Positions 53,254-62,722 of a stretch of DNA of 64,000 nucleotides are shown piece by piece (the first letter of the stretch is position 1; each line of letters begins with the position of its first letter). The position numbers and the translations under genes are program-made. This DNA is from Aporhodopirellula rubra (GTDB taxonomy: Bacteria; Planctomycetota; Planctomycetia; Pirellulales; Pirellulaceae), in NCBI RefSeq assembly GCF_014192335.1, contig NZ_JACHXU010000014.1, positions 124,001 to 188,000 of the forward strand, in the 5' to 3' direction. Below the pieces are notes generated by a model. It was not told the DNA's origin and did no database searches. It saw only the letters and a program-made list of their open reading frames with translations.

Positions 53254-54899
53254 TTCGCACCTCGACATTCACTACCACGGGAATGATTAGGGCGACAGAA
53301 TCCGTACCCGACAAACCGTCCCGCGCCGATCGAGACAGGCCCCTGGACCAATGTGTCAAATTCGATTCTTGCGTGCACCTGATATCGACTCGCCTTGCCA
53401 TCTCTCGCACGCATTGTTGGGAACCCGCCGCCACTGGGCCTCGCTTTCAAAGTGCCGTTGATAAACGGGTTGTGGTGCACGTCGATGCCGATTGGATCCG
53501 GCAAGCCGATGTTACGACAACTCGACGCGATGATGCCGGAAACTTCTTCGTTCCACTCCTCGCGGTTGGCCAGGCGATCAGTCTTTGGAAACCGATCCAA
53601 TGCCACTGGAGTCACGGTTTCCCAAACAGAACTGGCCTCTGTCCACGTCATTGCGAGAAGAGTTCGTGGCGGATTGAGCCTCATTTCCCGCACCAAGCGA
53701 ATCGGAAGAGACGCAACCGTTCCGCCGGTAAGTTTCCGGAAGTGGTTCAGATTAAGGTTCAGCACCCATTCGTCAGTATCAGGGTCTCTCTCGAAAATCT
53801 CGCGAATGGCAACAGCTCTCTCACGCTCGTCGATACTCCGTGGAAATGCGATTGCGATTCCCATTAGATGACCGTCCGCATGTTGATGCGCGACGAATGG
53901 CAATGGCAGAACCGCTACATGCGCCTCGACAGCGGGGGCGCCATTGGCTTGGTGGCCTCCGAGCCACTCAGGGCTATGGCGACCTACAAAATTGTCATGG
54001 ATCTTTTTCCGCACGGCGCCCGCCAACTGAAGCGTCGACTCAAGATGAATTGTGGGCGTGTCATCAAACGCCAGCACCATCATGTTCTCGTCGAATACTG
54101 TTTGCCGAACGTCTCGTTCTGCCGCCATTTTCTTTGCGTACCCTCGGGAGACCGCCCCGCGAGGACGAAGCGACTTTGGCCTTCCCTCAGGGAACTTCTC
54201 TTCGAGTTGTTGTTTCAGTGTTTTCGTTGCCTTTCCCTTGCTCTCAAGGATTTCCGTTTCTAAGTGAACGAATTCTTCGACAGCGTCAGAATTGAACCGC
54301 AATTCCATCGACTCCAAATCCCCAACCGAAATAATCCGCATCTGACATGTCGAGACCTCTGTGTTCGCCGACGGAGCCCAGTAGTTGAGTCTGCCACGAT
54401 GTGATTCCAACTCGAAGTTCCGCTGGATCCAGACCCGCACAAGTGAGCTTGAGTGGCCGAGTCTCGACACGTGAAACGCGATGCTCTCTAGTTGCTCAGC
54501 CACTTTGTCGGGGATCGTTCCCTGCCATGCAAAGTGAATCACTTCGTCCTCAGGAATCGACGTTGGGAAAAAGCGTGGCTGTCGACTTCGGCTGGTTGCC
54601 AACAACTGATCTGCCTTAACTGAATCATTCACAGGAACAAACACCGTGACGGGAGTTCGCGAAGACGCATCCGAGGCCAGGATCTCTGGATCCTGCTGAG
54701 CTTCCAACCAATGCATCGCGTCGCGACGCGAGGCTAGCAATTCTTCGGAATCTTCTGGGTGGGATGATTCAAAAAACGCGGCGACCATCGCCATGTAAAG
54801 TCGAGCCGGATGAGGTGGCCATTCAGGCTTGTCCCATTTGCCGGTGTCTGTCGCAACGCAAACGCCGCGTAAGAATTCAACGCTGATGGACCACATCAT
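53250..54899 (-). CDS. csb2: type I-G protein Csb2 (Cas5-Cas6 fusion)
   Basis: A 549-residue protein matching Csb2 (GSU0054-like). It starts MMWSISVEFLRGVCVATDTG and WPPHPARLYMAMVAAFFES, the Cas5-like half, and ends with a Cas6-like part whose glycine-rich tail reads GPVSIGAGRFVGYGFCRP. In type I-G this subunit both caps the crRNA 5' end and cuts the pre-crRNA. RPSGGGFPTMRA near 500 is another conserved stretch. ATG 54899 overlaps csb1 by four bases and the stop overlaps cas3 likewise. Confidence 0.93.
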   Translation of the reverse strand: MMWSISVEFLRGVCVATDTGKWDKPEWPPHPARLYMAMVAAFFESSHPEDSEELLASRRDAMHWLEAQQDPEILASDASSRTPVTVFVPVNDSVKADQLLATSRSRQPRFFPTSIPEDEVIHFAWQGTIPDKVAEQLESIAFHVSRLGHSSSLVRVWIQRNFELESHRGRLNYWAPSANTEVSTCQMRIISVGDLESMELRFNSDAVEEFVHLETEILESKGKATKTLKQQLEEKFPEGRPKSLRPRGAVSRGYAKKMAAERDVRQTVFDENMMVLAFDDTPTIHLESTLQLAGAVRKKIHDNFVGRHSPEWLGGHQANGAPAVEAHVAVLPLPFVAHQHADGHLMGIAIAFPRSIDERERAVAIREIFERDPDTDEWVLNLNLNHFRKLTGGTVASLPIRLVREMRLNPPRTLLAMTWTEASSVWETVTPVALDRFPKTDRLANREEWNEEVSGIIASSCRNIGLPDPIGIDVHHNPFINGTLKARPSGGGFPTMRARDGKASRYQVHARIEFDTLVQGPVSIGAGRFVGYGFCRPNHSRGSECRGAK

Positions 54900-56089
54900 T
54901 CGTTGCCCTCCGAACCGACCGAAGCGGCAATTTCTTGACTTCTCTGCAGCAGTTCGACCAACTGCTTGCCGGGAGTCAGCTCGATTGGATCGGTGTTGTA
55001 AGGGAGACCAACATCGACAGCTGATATGACGGCAGCTTCGTAGAGGCTGATGGCTTCGTCGGCCGAAATTTCAAACTTCTCTGTATCAGTACCGGGTTTG
55101 CCAAGTAACTCCCAGGTCGGGGCCTCACTTGGCCAAAGCAGACAGCGGCTGCGAAGATCTTGCCCACTTTCCGCCGCAAGCGTGACTGCGACAAGACCAA
55201 GTGAAAGCAGCACTGCTTGGGCGGCGTGATCGTATTCAACCTTGTACTGACCGTCGATGGGGAATTTCAGTTTCCTAAGTGCGGGCACCGAAATCACAGT
55301 TGTTTGTTCCGCGCGGCTGACGGTCACACCGCCAGCATTTGAGTCAATGGTTGGTGGAATATTTCCATGATTAACTTCACTGGGTGACTTGCCGTCTTTT
55401 GCACCCGCCTTTGCAAGCGTCCATGTACTGTCCTTTTTATTGATTTTCACTTTCGCCCCTGCGCGAATTTGCAACGGGTCGATGCGGCTACCCGTTTTGA
55501 CGCCGGGCTTGACGTCGTAGCCAATGATCTCCGACACCAACGCTCGAGCGAACTTTGCGCCGAGGCCGCCCTTGGGCCCAGTGGAGTCCCAAACGCCAAA
55601 AACGAGAGCCGTGGGACAAAGCGAAAACAACGGTGTCGCATTGCGGATGCTCACGTTGTCGATTTGCTTACCCAATTCGGACTTGCGAAATGGAACTCCC
55701 TGGAACTCCGAATCTCGCAAAATTGCATCGGCGATCCTGTGCGGCGCCTGCAAGCTCGTGATTTTTCCAATCGGATCGATTAACGTAACGTCGGAGAAAT
55801 CGACGGCGACGATAGGCAGTTGAATTTTCCCGTAATCGAGTGCATCTTGAAGTGCGTCTTCCATTCTGTTGGCCTGCGACTGAACCGAATCCAGCAATAC
55901 GCAGGGAACCGATTTTGCCTCGCCATCGACCACAACGGTACGGTCTTCGCACGCATACTTAGCATCAAGGTAAGTCGGCGGAAACACTTTGTCGCCTTCT
56001 CCTCCCGCTGGCTGCAAAGTGAAGCGGCACCGCAGTGCAGCGGACGAGGTGATGATTTCGGTAATTTTAGACGCAGTTAGTTTCGTCAT
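54896..56089 (-). CDS. csb1: type I-G protein Csb1 (Cas7)
   Basis: A 397-residue backbone subunit of the Cascade complex, Csb1 (GSU0053-like). Family marks are FPPTYLDAKYACEDR, CVLLDSVQSQANRMEDAL, HRIADAILRDSEF and GVWDSTGPKGGLGAKFARAL. Several copies would coat the crRNA. ATG 56089 is chosen; a TTG at 56167 would add 26 residues with no family likeness. It is the first gene of the effector operon. The 156 bases between it and the WYL regulator are the likely place of the cas promoter or of read-through from the regulator. Confidence 0.95.
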   Translation of the reverse strand: MTKLTASKITEIITSSAALRCRFTLQPAGGEGDKVFPPTYLDAKYACEDRTVVVDGEAKSVPCVLLDSVQSQANRMEDALQDALDYGKIQLPIVAVDFSDVTLIDPIGKITSLQAPHRIADAILRDSEFQGVPFRKSELGKQIDNVSIRNATPLFSLCPTALVFGVWDSTGPKGGLGAKFARALVSEIIGYDVKPGVKTGSRIDPLQIRAGAKVKINKKDSTWTLAKAGAKDGKSPSEVNHGNIPPTIDSNAGGVTVSRAEQTTVISVPALRKLKFPIDGQYKVEYDHAAQAVLLSLGLVAVTLAAESGQDLRSRCLLWPSEAPTWELLGKPGTDTEKFEISADEAISLYEAAVISAVDVGLPYNTDPIELTPGKQLVELLQRSQEIAASVGSEGNE

Positions 56090-56245
56090 GTTTGATATGC
56101 TCTCGAAGGGCGCAGAATTGAAAAAGAAGTCGGAATAGTCAGTGGAAATGACGACACCAGGCTTCAACGTAATGTGGCTTGCAAATTTTTTTGTTCAGGG
56201 TGGAAGCGGGTTGCATCGCATTTGATCTGGCGAAGATTTAGATAC

Positions 56246-57232
56246 TCACTTCGTCGCCTCGGCGGATTCGTATTGGGCGAGGGATTGCTTGAGTTCTTCG
56301 ATGATTTCTTGTTGGAGCTCTTCGGGCTCGAGGACTTCGGCGGCCGGGCCGAAGGATTGGATCCAACTTTTGATTTCCAGTGTGCTGGTCAGTCGGAAGG
56401 TGGCTACCGCCGTGCCGTCTGTGGCGGTGACGACTTGTTGGCTCGGGTGCATCAGCTTTTCGGCCGCATATCGGGCGGCTGAGCCGGTGAATCGCACGCG
56501 GACCGTGACGGGGGTTTGGCCGCTGACTACCCCGAAGGCGCCTTTCATGTGTGTCTTGATGTCGAAGCCGGCCGGACGCACGAAGGGAACAGGCGTGACT
56601 TCCGCGTCGCTGATCCGTTCGACTTTCCATGTTCGGATTTCGTGATGCTCGCACGAATGGCCTACGACGTAGAGCGTGCCCTGGTGCTCGGCCACCGCGT
56701 AAGGGTGGATGTCGTACGTGACCGGTTCTGTGGATCGGGCACTGTGGTAGCTGATGAAGGTGGCTTTGCGGGACTCCATCCCGATCATCAACGCGTCCAC
56801 AATCTCACCGTGCTGCGTGTAGTCGCCGCCGACTGAACGTTGGTGCACTTTGGGGAGCATCGTGGCTAGGTAGTCGGCGGCGACGGTTCCCAAAGAAGCC
56901 TCGATTTTCTCGAACGCGGCGTCTGCTGCCTGGCCGAGGGAGGTGCCCTCAAACGCGGTCGCGGTGCCGCGACATAGCATGATCGCAAACGCTTCGTCGT
57001 AACAAAAGTTCACGCGTTGTAGAGCATCTACCGCAATTGAGTACGTCTTGCGTCCGTGCGCGTGGACTTGATCGGTGATCGGAATGCCGAGACGGCGCGC
57101 CGCCTCGATGTCCCGCCTGACCGTCTTGACGCTAGACGACGTCTCGGCCGCGATTGCAGCAACGTCGCATTCGCCTCGGCCCAGGCCGATTATTCGTGAT
57201 AGTGTGATGATTCTTTCGATCTGATTTGGCAT
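56246..57232 (-). CDS. WYL-domain transcriptional regulator
   Basis: A 328-residue regulator. An N-terminal helix-turn-helix (about 1-60) reads IERIITLSRIIGLGRGECDV and SSSVKTVRRDIEAARRLGIP. The middle WYL domain (about 145-230) includes DIHPYAVAEHQGTLYVVGHS, and the C-terminal WCX-like part runs to the end (SWIQSFGPAAEVLEPEEL). WYL proteins bind nucleic acid or nucleotides and often control CRISPR and other defence genes. Its place directly upstream of csb1 on the same strand suggests it controls this locus; this is inferred. ATG 57232 is the start. Confidence 0.9.
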   Translation of the reverse strand: MPNQIERIITLSRIIGLGRGECDVAAIAAETSSSVKTVRRDIEAARRLGIPITDQVHAHGRKTYSIAVDALQRVNFCYDEAFAIMLCRGTATAFEGTSLGQAADAAFEKIEASLGTVAADYLATMLPKVHQRSVGGDYTQHGEIVDALMIGMESRKATFISYHSARSTEPVTYDIHPYAVAEHQGTLYVVGHSCEHHEIRTWKVERISDAEVTPVPFVRPAGFDIKTHMKGAFGVVSGQTPVTVRVRFTGSAARYAAEKLMHPSQQVVTATDGTAVATFRLTSTLEIKSWIQSFGPAAEVLEPEELQQEIIEELKQSLAQYESAEATK

Positions 57233-57713
57233 CTTGCCTGCCCCTAGTTCTATCGCCCTTTAACCGTTGCCACCCAGTCGTTTAATCAACTGATGATTGC
57301 AAAGCGAGTCTAACAGCAGGTGATAACATCTTGTCAGTAGATGGGCACCCCCCGTCCAATCTGGAGGAAATTATTGGAAATAGTTTCGTGCCGAATCGGG
57401 GCGAGGGCAAACGGAAGCCGACCTCAGACCTAACGGGAGGAAATGTTCACCGAAGCTGAGTTGAAAAACGAAGCCGAAGAGGAGGCGGTGATGAACGGTT
57501 CGACCGCTCCCGCTTTTGTGCGTCCCTTTTGATGAGCAAAGTGATGATCCAATAGCGCACGCCAGCGAAGTACGTGGAGCTCAAAGCAGAAAAAGGGGGC
57601 AAGCAAATTTTGAGTCTGTAGAACCTGGACGTTTCGGATCACTGACGCCAGACACGCAGCGATGTTGGTCCGCGAACGCTGGCGAACTCGGCTGCATTGT
57701 CACGAGGATCTCG
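57233..57713. other. spacer between CRISPR locus and ftsY, no gene
   Basis: About 480 bases without a credible gene; several 70-95-residue ORFs show no family likeness. It must hold the promoter of the WYL gene. ftsY ends at 57714 and may need a terminator here, but no stem with T-run was seen. Confidence 0.4.
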
Positions 57714-58739
57714 CTAGCCCTTCAGCAGCGCGTCGGCGAAGGAGTCAGGGTCGAAGGCCGCCATGTCCTGCATGCCTTCGCCGAGTCCCACGAACTTGAC
57801 GGGTAATTGGAACTGCTCGCGGATCGGCAACACGACGCCGCCCTTGGCAGACCCGTCCAGTTTCGCCAACACGATTCCGGTGCATCCGGCTGCTGCGCTG
57901 AAACCTTTCGCTTGGCTGATCGCGTTTTGGCCGGCGGTCGCGTCGAGCACCAACAGCACTTCGTGTGGCGATCCCGGCAATCGTTTGTCGATGACCTTGC
58001 GAATCTTTTCCAACTCTTGCATCAGGTTGCTTTGCGTTTGCAACCGTCCGGCGGTATCAATGATCGCGTAGTCCGCACCGACTTCGATCGCCTTGTCCAC
58101 GGTTTGGTAGGCAACACTCGCCGGGTCCGCGCCGCTTTTGCCGGTCACGATTTCACATCCGATCCGTCCCGCCCAAATCGTCAACTGTTCCACCGCCGCG
58201 GCACGAAACGTGTCGCCCGCGCCGAGCACGAGGCTGTGTCCGTTGGCATGCAGGTGGTGGGAGAGTTTCCCGATCGACGTTGTCTTGCCACTGCCGTTGA
58301 CGCCCACGACGAGGATCACCGTGGGTGGCGAATCGGACTTTGTCAAACCGCCGTGATCTTGCCGCAGTTGCGATCGAATTTCCTCGGTGATCGTTTGGAT
58401 CACTTCATCGAGATGCACGACGCGGCCGCGATATTGACGTCCGACCTCTTCACGGATTTTGTTCGCCGGTCCCGTGCCCATGTCCGTGCGAATCAATCGT
58501 GCGAAGAGTTCACCGAGGAAATCCTCATCGACGAGTCGCCCTTCGCTTTTGAAGAGGTCACGGATGTCGGTTCCGAGCACACGGCGTGTTTTTTGCAGAC
58601 CACCGGTGATTTTCGAGAAAATCCCGCCACCTGCGGCCTTGTCGGTTGCGGGCTCTGCTGCAGGTTCGCTCGTCGCGGGATCGAGGCCTTCGTTCTCAGG
58701 GCCGGATTCGTTCGTCTTTTTTGATCGCCAAAACGCCAT
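57714..58739 (-). CDS. ftsY: signal recognition particle receptor FtsY
   Basis: A 341-residue SRP receptor, which brings ribosome-SRP complexes to the membrane. A short acidic/Ala-rich N-terminus (about 1-40) is followed by the NG domain: VNGSGKTTSIGKLSHHL (P-loop), DTFRAAAVEQLTIWA, IIDTAGRLQTQSNLM and VLAKLDGSAKGGVV. All five GTPase motifs are visible. ATG 58739 is chosen; the upstream frame lacks support. The A domain is short compared with E. coli, common in other phyla. The gene is monocistronic in this window. Confidence 0.96.
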   Translation of the reverse strand: MAFWRSKKTNESGPENEGLDPATSEPAAEPATDKAAGGGIFSKITGGLQKTRRVLGTDIRDLFKSEGRLVDEDFLGELFARLIRTDMGTGPANKIREEVGRQYRGRVVHLDEVIQTITEEIRSQLRQDHGGLTKSDSPPTVILVVGVNGSGKTTSIGKLSHHLHANGHSLVLGAGDTFRAAAVEQLTIWAGRIGCEIVTGKSGADPASVAYQTVDKAIEVGADYAIIDTAGRLQTQSNLMQELEKIRKVIDKRLPGSPHEVLLVLDATAGQNAISQAKGFSAAAGCTGIVLAKLDGSAKGGVVLPIREQFQLPVKFVGLGEGMQDMAAFDPDSFADALLKG

Positions 58740-58946
58740 CGTGATTCGTTTCCGCAGGTGAATGTTGGTGATTGCGTGAGTCGGTATTTTGCACCGATTG
58801 TGTCCTGCGAAGGCCAAAACTACCACCGGGTATCGAGGCCGATTGTGGTGACGCGGGTTCGGGTCTGTTAGTTTGGATGAATCACCCGCGAGTCGTGCTG
58901 GGCGACTCTGCGCCGATCAGGCTTCCGACGTTTTGGCGAGGGCACC

Positions 58947-59621
58947 ATGTCAGTGACGTTCGATTCACTCTTTTCCGATCACGTTCTCGCTTCGTTCGAC
59001 AAGCAACTGCGACTGGCCGACGCTCACGGCGACGACGATTGGGGATTTGACATGACCAGCGGCGTGATCACGTTCAACGGTTCGGTCGACTACCAGATCC
59101 AAATCCTCGGAACTGAAGACCACACGGCCGAAACATGGATGTGGGGGTGGGCCAATCACGCGAGCGGCATTCCGGAAAATTTGCTGGTCGCCAGCAACCA
59201 GCTTCTCGCGATCGGCGAAGAACACGGCGTCGATGAATTGACCACGTCGGTGTTACCGATGGACGATCTCGAAGGCCATCGCGTGGGACTGATCGCCAGT
59301 GGCATCGCTGGGGCCGAAGCGTACTATCGATGCCCGTACGAGGGCGGGGCTCTGTTCGTGCTGATTACCGATTCGAGTCTGGAACTCTCGGTGGACGACG
59401 AACTCGTGCGAGCGACCCGTGTCATCCCGCAGGGGATCTCGACTTTCGAAATTTCGGATCATCGCCGCGCCATCGCCCCGTATTTGACTCATCTCGGATT
59501 CGAAATCAAAGACGTCGGCGTGAATCTGGAAGCGCAGACGGAAGGCCGCTCGGTGATGACAGCGAAATTCGATCGGATGAATCGGCTGACGAAACTCGAG
59601 TCGGCGATCGGGCCGCGTTAG
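58947..59621 (+). CDS. hypothetical protein, DUF6882-like
   Basis: A 224-residue soluble protein. The stretch VDYQIQILGTEDHTAETWMWGWAN followed by IPENLLVASNQL matches my memory of the DUF6882 family, whose function is unknown. Written in parts, the core is ILGTEDHTAETWMWGWAN and SGIAGAEAYYRCPYEGGA. No signal peptide or catalytic motif. ATG 58947 is the first start. The next gene on the same strand begins 34 bases after the stop and may be cotranscribed. Confidence 0.72.
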   Translation: MSVTFDSLFSDHVLASFDKQLRLADAHGDDDWGFDMTSGVITFNGSVDYQIQILGTEDHTAETWMWGWANHASGIPENLLVASNQLLAIGEEHGVDELTTSVLPMDDLEGHRVGLIASGIAGAEAYYRCPYEGGALFVLITDSSLELSVDDELVRATRVIPQGISTFEISDHRRAIAPYLTHLGFEIKDVGVNLEAQTEGRSVMTAKFDRMNRLTKLESAIGPR

Positions 59622-59655
59622 CAAACCAAGCCGGGTGAACGAAAGGAGACTGCAG

Positions 59656-60168
59656 ATGGCTGGAAATGCATCCACCGACGAAAGTAACTCACACGCGGAG
59701 CACGCGTCCCACGGCGAGATCGCAACCAGCGGCGAGATCGGGCTGACTTACCAGGGCCGTCCGCGAACGCACGGATTTCGGCTTTCGCTCGTTGATGCGT
59801 TTGTCGTGTTGTTGGCGGCGGTGGTGACGTTGGCAACGATCGACGCAACGGGTGGATTTTCGTGGTTGTTGCTGTTCGTCGTGCTGCATTTTTTCTTGTT
59901 CTGCAACGTGTTCCGCGTTCGTCGGGCGCCCGAATTGGTGTGGGCGTTTACGTTTCTCGCGAATTGCGGAGTTTGGATCGCGACCGGTCATGTGGATCTG
60001 CTCGGGATCGTCGGTTCGCAGTGTTTGATCACGCTGGGGATTTTGATCAACGAGATGCGTTCGCCGAATTATCACGGGATCTTTGCTCGCAGAATCAACT
60101 CGCGGTTGGACGATTATTTGGCCGGTCGGGCCGACGTCGTTGAGCGAAACTCGTTGTCGAAATCGTGA
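59656..60168 (+). CDS. hypothetical membrane protein
   Basis: A 170-residue protein with a polar N-terminus of about 45 residues and three to four hydrophobic segments (LVDAFVVLLAAVVTLATI, FSWLLLFVVLHFFLFCNVF, GSQCLITLGILI). The tail is charged (FARRINSRLDDYLAGRADVV). AAAGGAG lies 9 bases before ATG 59656, which fixes the start against GTG 59635. No family recognised. It follows the DUF6882-like gene closely. Confidence 0.75.
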   Translation: MAGNASTDESNSHAEHASHGEIATSGEIGLTYQGRPRTHGFRLSLVDAFVVLLAAVVTLATIDATGGFSWLLLFVVLHFFLFCNVFRVRRAPELVWAFTFLANCGVWIATGHVDLLGIVGSQCLITLGILINEMRSPNYHGIFARRINSRLDDYLAGRADVVERNSLSKS

Positions 60169-60333
60169 CGCTCGCCGGTCGTATTCGGCACAATCCTCAC
60201 AGGCGTCTGTTTTTAGTGGGCAGAGTGCCGCGCGGGTGAAATTTTCTCGTCCTCGTAGGTGCAATTGAGCTACCTATTTCGATGCGAAACTACTTTTCTC
60301 CACCTTTTCTCTTCGCCCCGGGGAATGTACCAA

Positions 60334-60843
60334 ATGGTCGCTAACGCTTCCGATTCCGAATTTTTCCGCTGTCCGATCACGGCTGAAAACAGCTCCGCAT
60401 GGCTGCGAATTCGTCGCCGCCGAGTGAACGTTCAATTGCAGGAAGCGTCGATTGATGGGTTCACGATTTTGGTTCGAGCACTCGATTCCACCCAGCTCCG
60501 GATCGGTGAGCCCTGGTTGTTGTTGCATGACGGCGCGACGCTGGAGGTGCAGGCGCAGTGGTTCTTCCAGGCGGCCGATGGTCGCGTGCAGATCGGATTG
60601 CGACGGCTGCGGGATCTGACCCCTCCGCCGGTGATTGGTGGCTGGCTCCCGAACATTTTCGCGCGGCCGAAGATGCCGGATTATTCGTCGAGTTCGCTGG
60701 TTCTGACGTGCGGCATTTTGCTCATGTTGCTAAGTTTGGCGTTGCCCGGCGTGGGCGACAAACTGGGCACGTCGACCAGGATCAGTGCGGCGATCAACAG
60801 CGTGTTTGGGGGGATTCGCAGCGCGTTTGGAAATTGGTTGTAG
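60334..60843 (+). CDS. hypothetical protein with PilZ-like part and membrane anchor
   Basis: A 169-residue protein. The first 100 residues hold beta-type strands with RIRRRRVNVQLQEASIDG and WFFQAADGRVQIGLRRLRDL, which recall PilZ-type c-di-GMP binding domains, though the exact RxxxR and D/NxSxxG motifs are imperfect. A single hydrophobic segment follows (SSLVLTCGILLMLLSLAL) near residue 125. ATG 60334 is favoured by the GGGG/GGA stretch before it; ATG 60325 is an alternative. Assignment to PilZ is tentative. Confidence 0.68.
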   Translation: MVANASDSEFFRCPITAENSSAWLRIRRRRVNVQLQEASIDGFTILVRALDSTQLRIGEPWLLLHDGATLEVQAQWFFQAADGRVQIGLRRLRDLTPPPVIGGWLPNIFARPKMPDYSSSSLVLTCGILLMLLSLALPGVGDKLGTSTRISAAINSVFGGIRSAFGNWL

Positions 60844-61006
60844 GGAATAGGACGACGGCAATTCGCCGGGCGGGCCAGCAAATCACGGGACACGCGGTTT
60901 GTTGTCATTGACGCTCAGGGGCGTGGGACCGACAATCGGGCATTCGATTCGCGTTGGCCGAACCGTCTGACCAGCCCATCCCCTCAAAAAAGATCCAAAA
61001 CCTTCG

Positions 61007-62272
61007 ATGAGTACGATCCAGTCGCAAGATCCCGTCCTGTGGGAAGCCATGCAAGCCGAAGCCGCCCGCCAGCAAGACGGGTTGGAAATGATCGCCAGCG
61101 AGAACTACACGAGTCCCGCGATCATGGAAGCAGCCGGCAGCGTGCTGACGAATAAGTACGCCGAAGGTTACCCGGGACGTCGCTACTATGGCGGCTGTGA
61201 ACATGTCGACGTCGTCGAGCAATTGGCGATCGATCGGGCCAAAGAACTGTTCGGCGCCGAGGCCGCTAATGTGCAACCTCACAGCGGATCGCAGGCCAAC
61301 ACGGCCGTCTACCTCGCCGCTCTGGAAGTCGGCGACACCGTCATGGGGCTCGACCTCGCCCAAGGTGGTCACCTGACCCACGGGATGAAACTGAACATCA
61401 GCGGTCGTCTGTACAACTTCATCAGCTACGGCGTCGACGAGAAAGAACACCGTCTCGACTTCGACCAAATCGCGAAATTGGCGCGTGAGAACAAACCGAA
61501 ACTGATCGTTGCCGGAGCCAGTGCCTACCCCCGCGAAATCCCGCACGCGAAGTTCAAAGAGATTGCCGACGAAGTGGGCGCGAAACTGCTCGTCGACATG
61601 GCCCACTACGCGGGTCTCGTCGCGGCGAAGATCCACAACAGCCCCGTCCCGTTCGCCGACTACGTCACGACCACGACCCACAAAACCCTTCGCGGCCCGC
61701 GAAGTGGTTTGATCATGTGCAAACAAGAGCACTTGAAATTGGTCAACCGCAACGTGTTCCCGGGCACCCAAGGCGGACCGTTGATGCACGTCATCGCGGG
61801 CAAAGCGATTTGTTTCGCCGAGGCAATGACCGCGGACTATCAAGCCTACGGACGTTCGGTCGTCGAGAACGCCAAGACGCTCGCCGAAACACTGATGGCC
61901 AACGGCCTGCGATTGGTCAGCGGTGGTACCGACAATCACTTGATGTTGGTCGATGTCACGACCGTTGGGCTGGGCGGCAAACGTGCCGAAGCCGTGCTCG
62001 ACGCGTGTGGCATCACCGTCAACATGAACATGATTCCGTTCGACAAACGCAAACCGATGGACCCATCCGGTGTCCGGATCGGAACGCCCGCTCTGACGAC
62101 ACGCGGAATGGGCGTCGATGAGATGAAACGGATCGGCAATTGGATTCATCAGTCGTTGTCGAATCCTGACGATTCGGCGTTGCACGAATCCATCCGCGGC
62201 GAAATTCGCGACATGTGCTCGAGCTTCCCCGTACCCGCTGCTGCGTCCGGACAAGCCTGTGGTGTTGCCTGA
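61007..62272 (+). CDS. glyA: serine hydroxymethyltransferase GlyA
   Basis: A 421-residue PLP enzyme converting serine and tetrahydrofolate to glycine and methylene-tetrahydrofolate. Clear motifs are GLEMIASENYTSPAIMEA, EGYPGRRYYGGCEHVD, HSGSQANTAVYLA, VDMAHYAGLVAA and TTTTHKTLRGPRSG with the PLP lysine. Length is normal. The stop TGA shares its last base with the start of the response regulator (TGATG), so the two are translated in a coupled way. No riboswitch was recognised upstream. Confidence 0.98.
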   Translation: MSTIQSQDPVLWEAMQAEAARQQDGLEMIASENYTSPAIMEAAGSVLTNKYAEGYPGRRYYGGCEHVDVVEQLAIDRAKELFGAEAANVQPHSGSQANTAVYLAALEVGDTVMGLDLAQGGHLTHGMKLNISGRLYNFISYGVDEKEHRLDFDQIAKLARENKPKLIVAGASAYPREIPHAKFKEIADEVGAKLLVDMAHYAGLVAAKIHNSPVPFADYVTTTTHKTLRGPRSGLIMCKQEHLKLVNRNVFPGTQGGPLMHVIAGKAICFAEAMTADYQAYGRSVVENAKTLAETLMANGLRLVSGGTDNHLMLVDVTTVGLGGKRAEAVLDACGITVNMNMIPFDKRKPMDPSGVRIGTPALTTRGMGVDEMKRIGNWIHQSLSNPDDSALHESIRGEIRDMCSSFPVPAAASGQACGVA

Positions 62273-62700
62273 TGAGTAATCGCATTTTGATCGCCGACGA
62301 CAACGTCGCAAACCGAGAACTTCTCGAAGCGTATCTCGCCACGGTGGACTGCGAAATGGAAACCGCGGTCGATGGCGCCGACACGCTCGAGAAAGTCGAA
62401 TCGTTCAAGCCGGATTTGATCCTGCTCGATGTCATGATGCCGAAACTCAGCGGGTTTGAGGTGTGCAAACAACTCAAGGAAAACGCCGCGACCAGCAACA
62501 TCATGATTTTGATGGTGACGGCGCTTAGCGAATTGGGCGACATCGAACGTGGCGTTGCCGCAGGTACGGACGACTTCCTCAGCAAACCGGTTAACCGGAT
62601 CGAATTGACCAAACGCGTCGAAAACATGCTCAAGCTCAAAGGCACGACGGATGAGCTCGAGCGTTTGCGTCAATACATTCAAGAAATGGAAGAACGCTAA
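62272..62700 (+). CDS. single-domain response regulator
   Basis: A 142-residue receiver protein. RILIADDNVANRELLEAYL carries the acidic pocket, DLILLDVMMPKLSGF the phosphorylated Asp (about residue 54), MVTALSE the Thr/Ser switch and LSKPVN the conserved Lys. It has no output domain; the tail (TDELERLRQYIQEMEER) is a short coiled-coil-like helix. It resembles DivK/PleD-type receivers that act through partner proteins. It is coupled to glyA by a TGATG overlap; no histidine kinase is adjacent. Confidence 0.94.
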   Translation: MSNRILIADDNVANRELLEAYLATVDCEMETAVDGADTLEKVESFKPDLILLDVMMPKLSGFEVCKQLKENAATSNIMILMVTALSELGDIERGVAAGTDDFLSKPVNRIELTKRVENMLKLKGTTDELERLRQYIQEMEER

Positions 62701-62722
62701 GTTGCTCGAATCGCTCTGCCTG

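Noticed and set aside
57430-57806. ORFs in the spacer between the WYL gene and ftsY
   Set aside because: No homology recognised, poor composition, and one overlaps ftsY on the other strand.
60844-61006. Possible glycine or folate riboswitch before glyA
   Set aside because: No conserved riboswitch core could be found in the 163-base leader.
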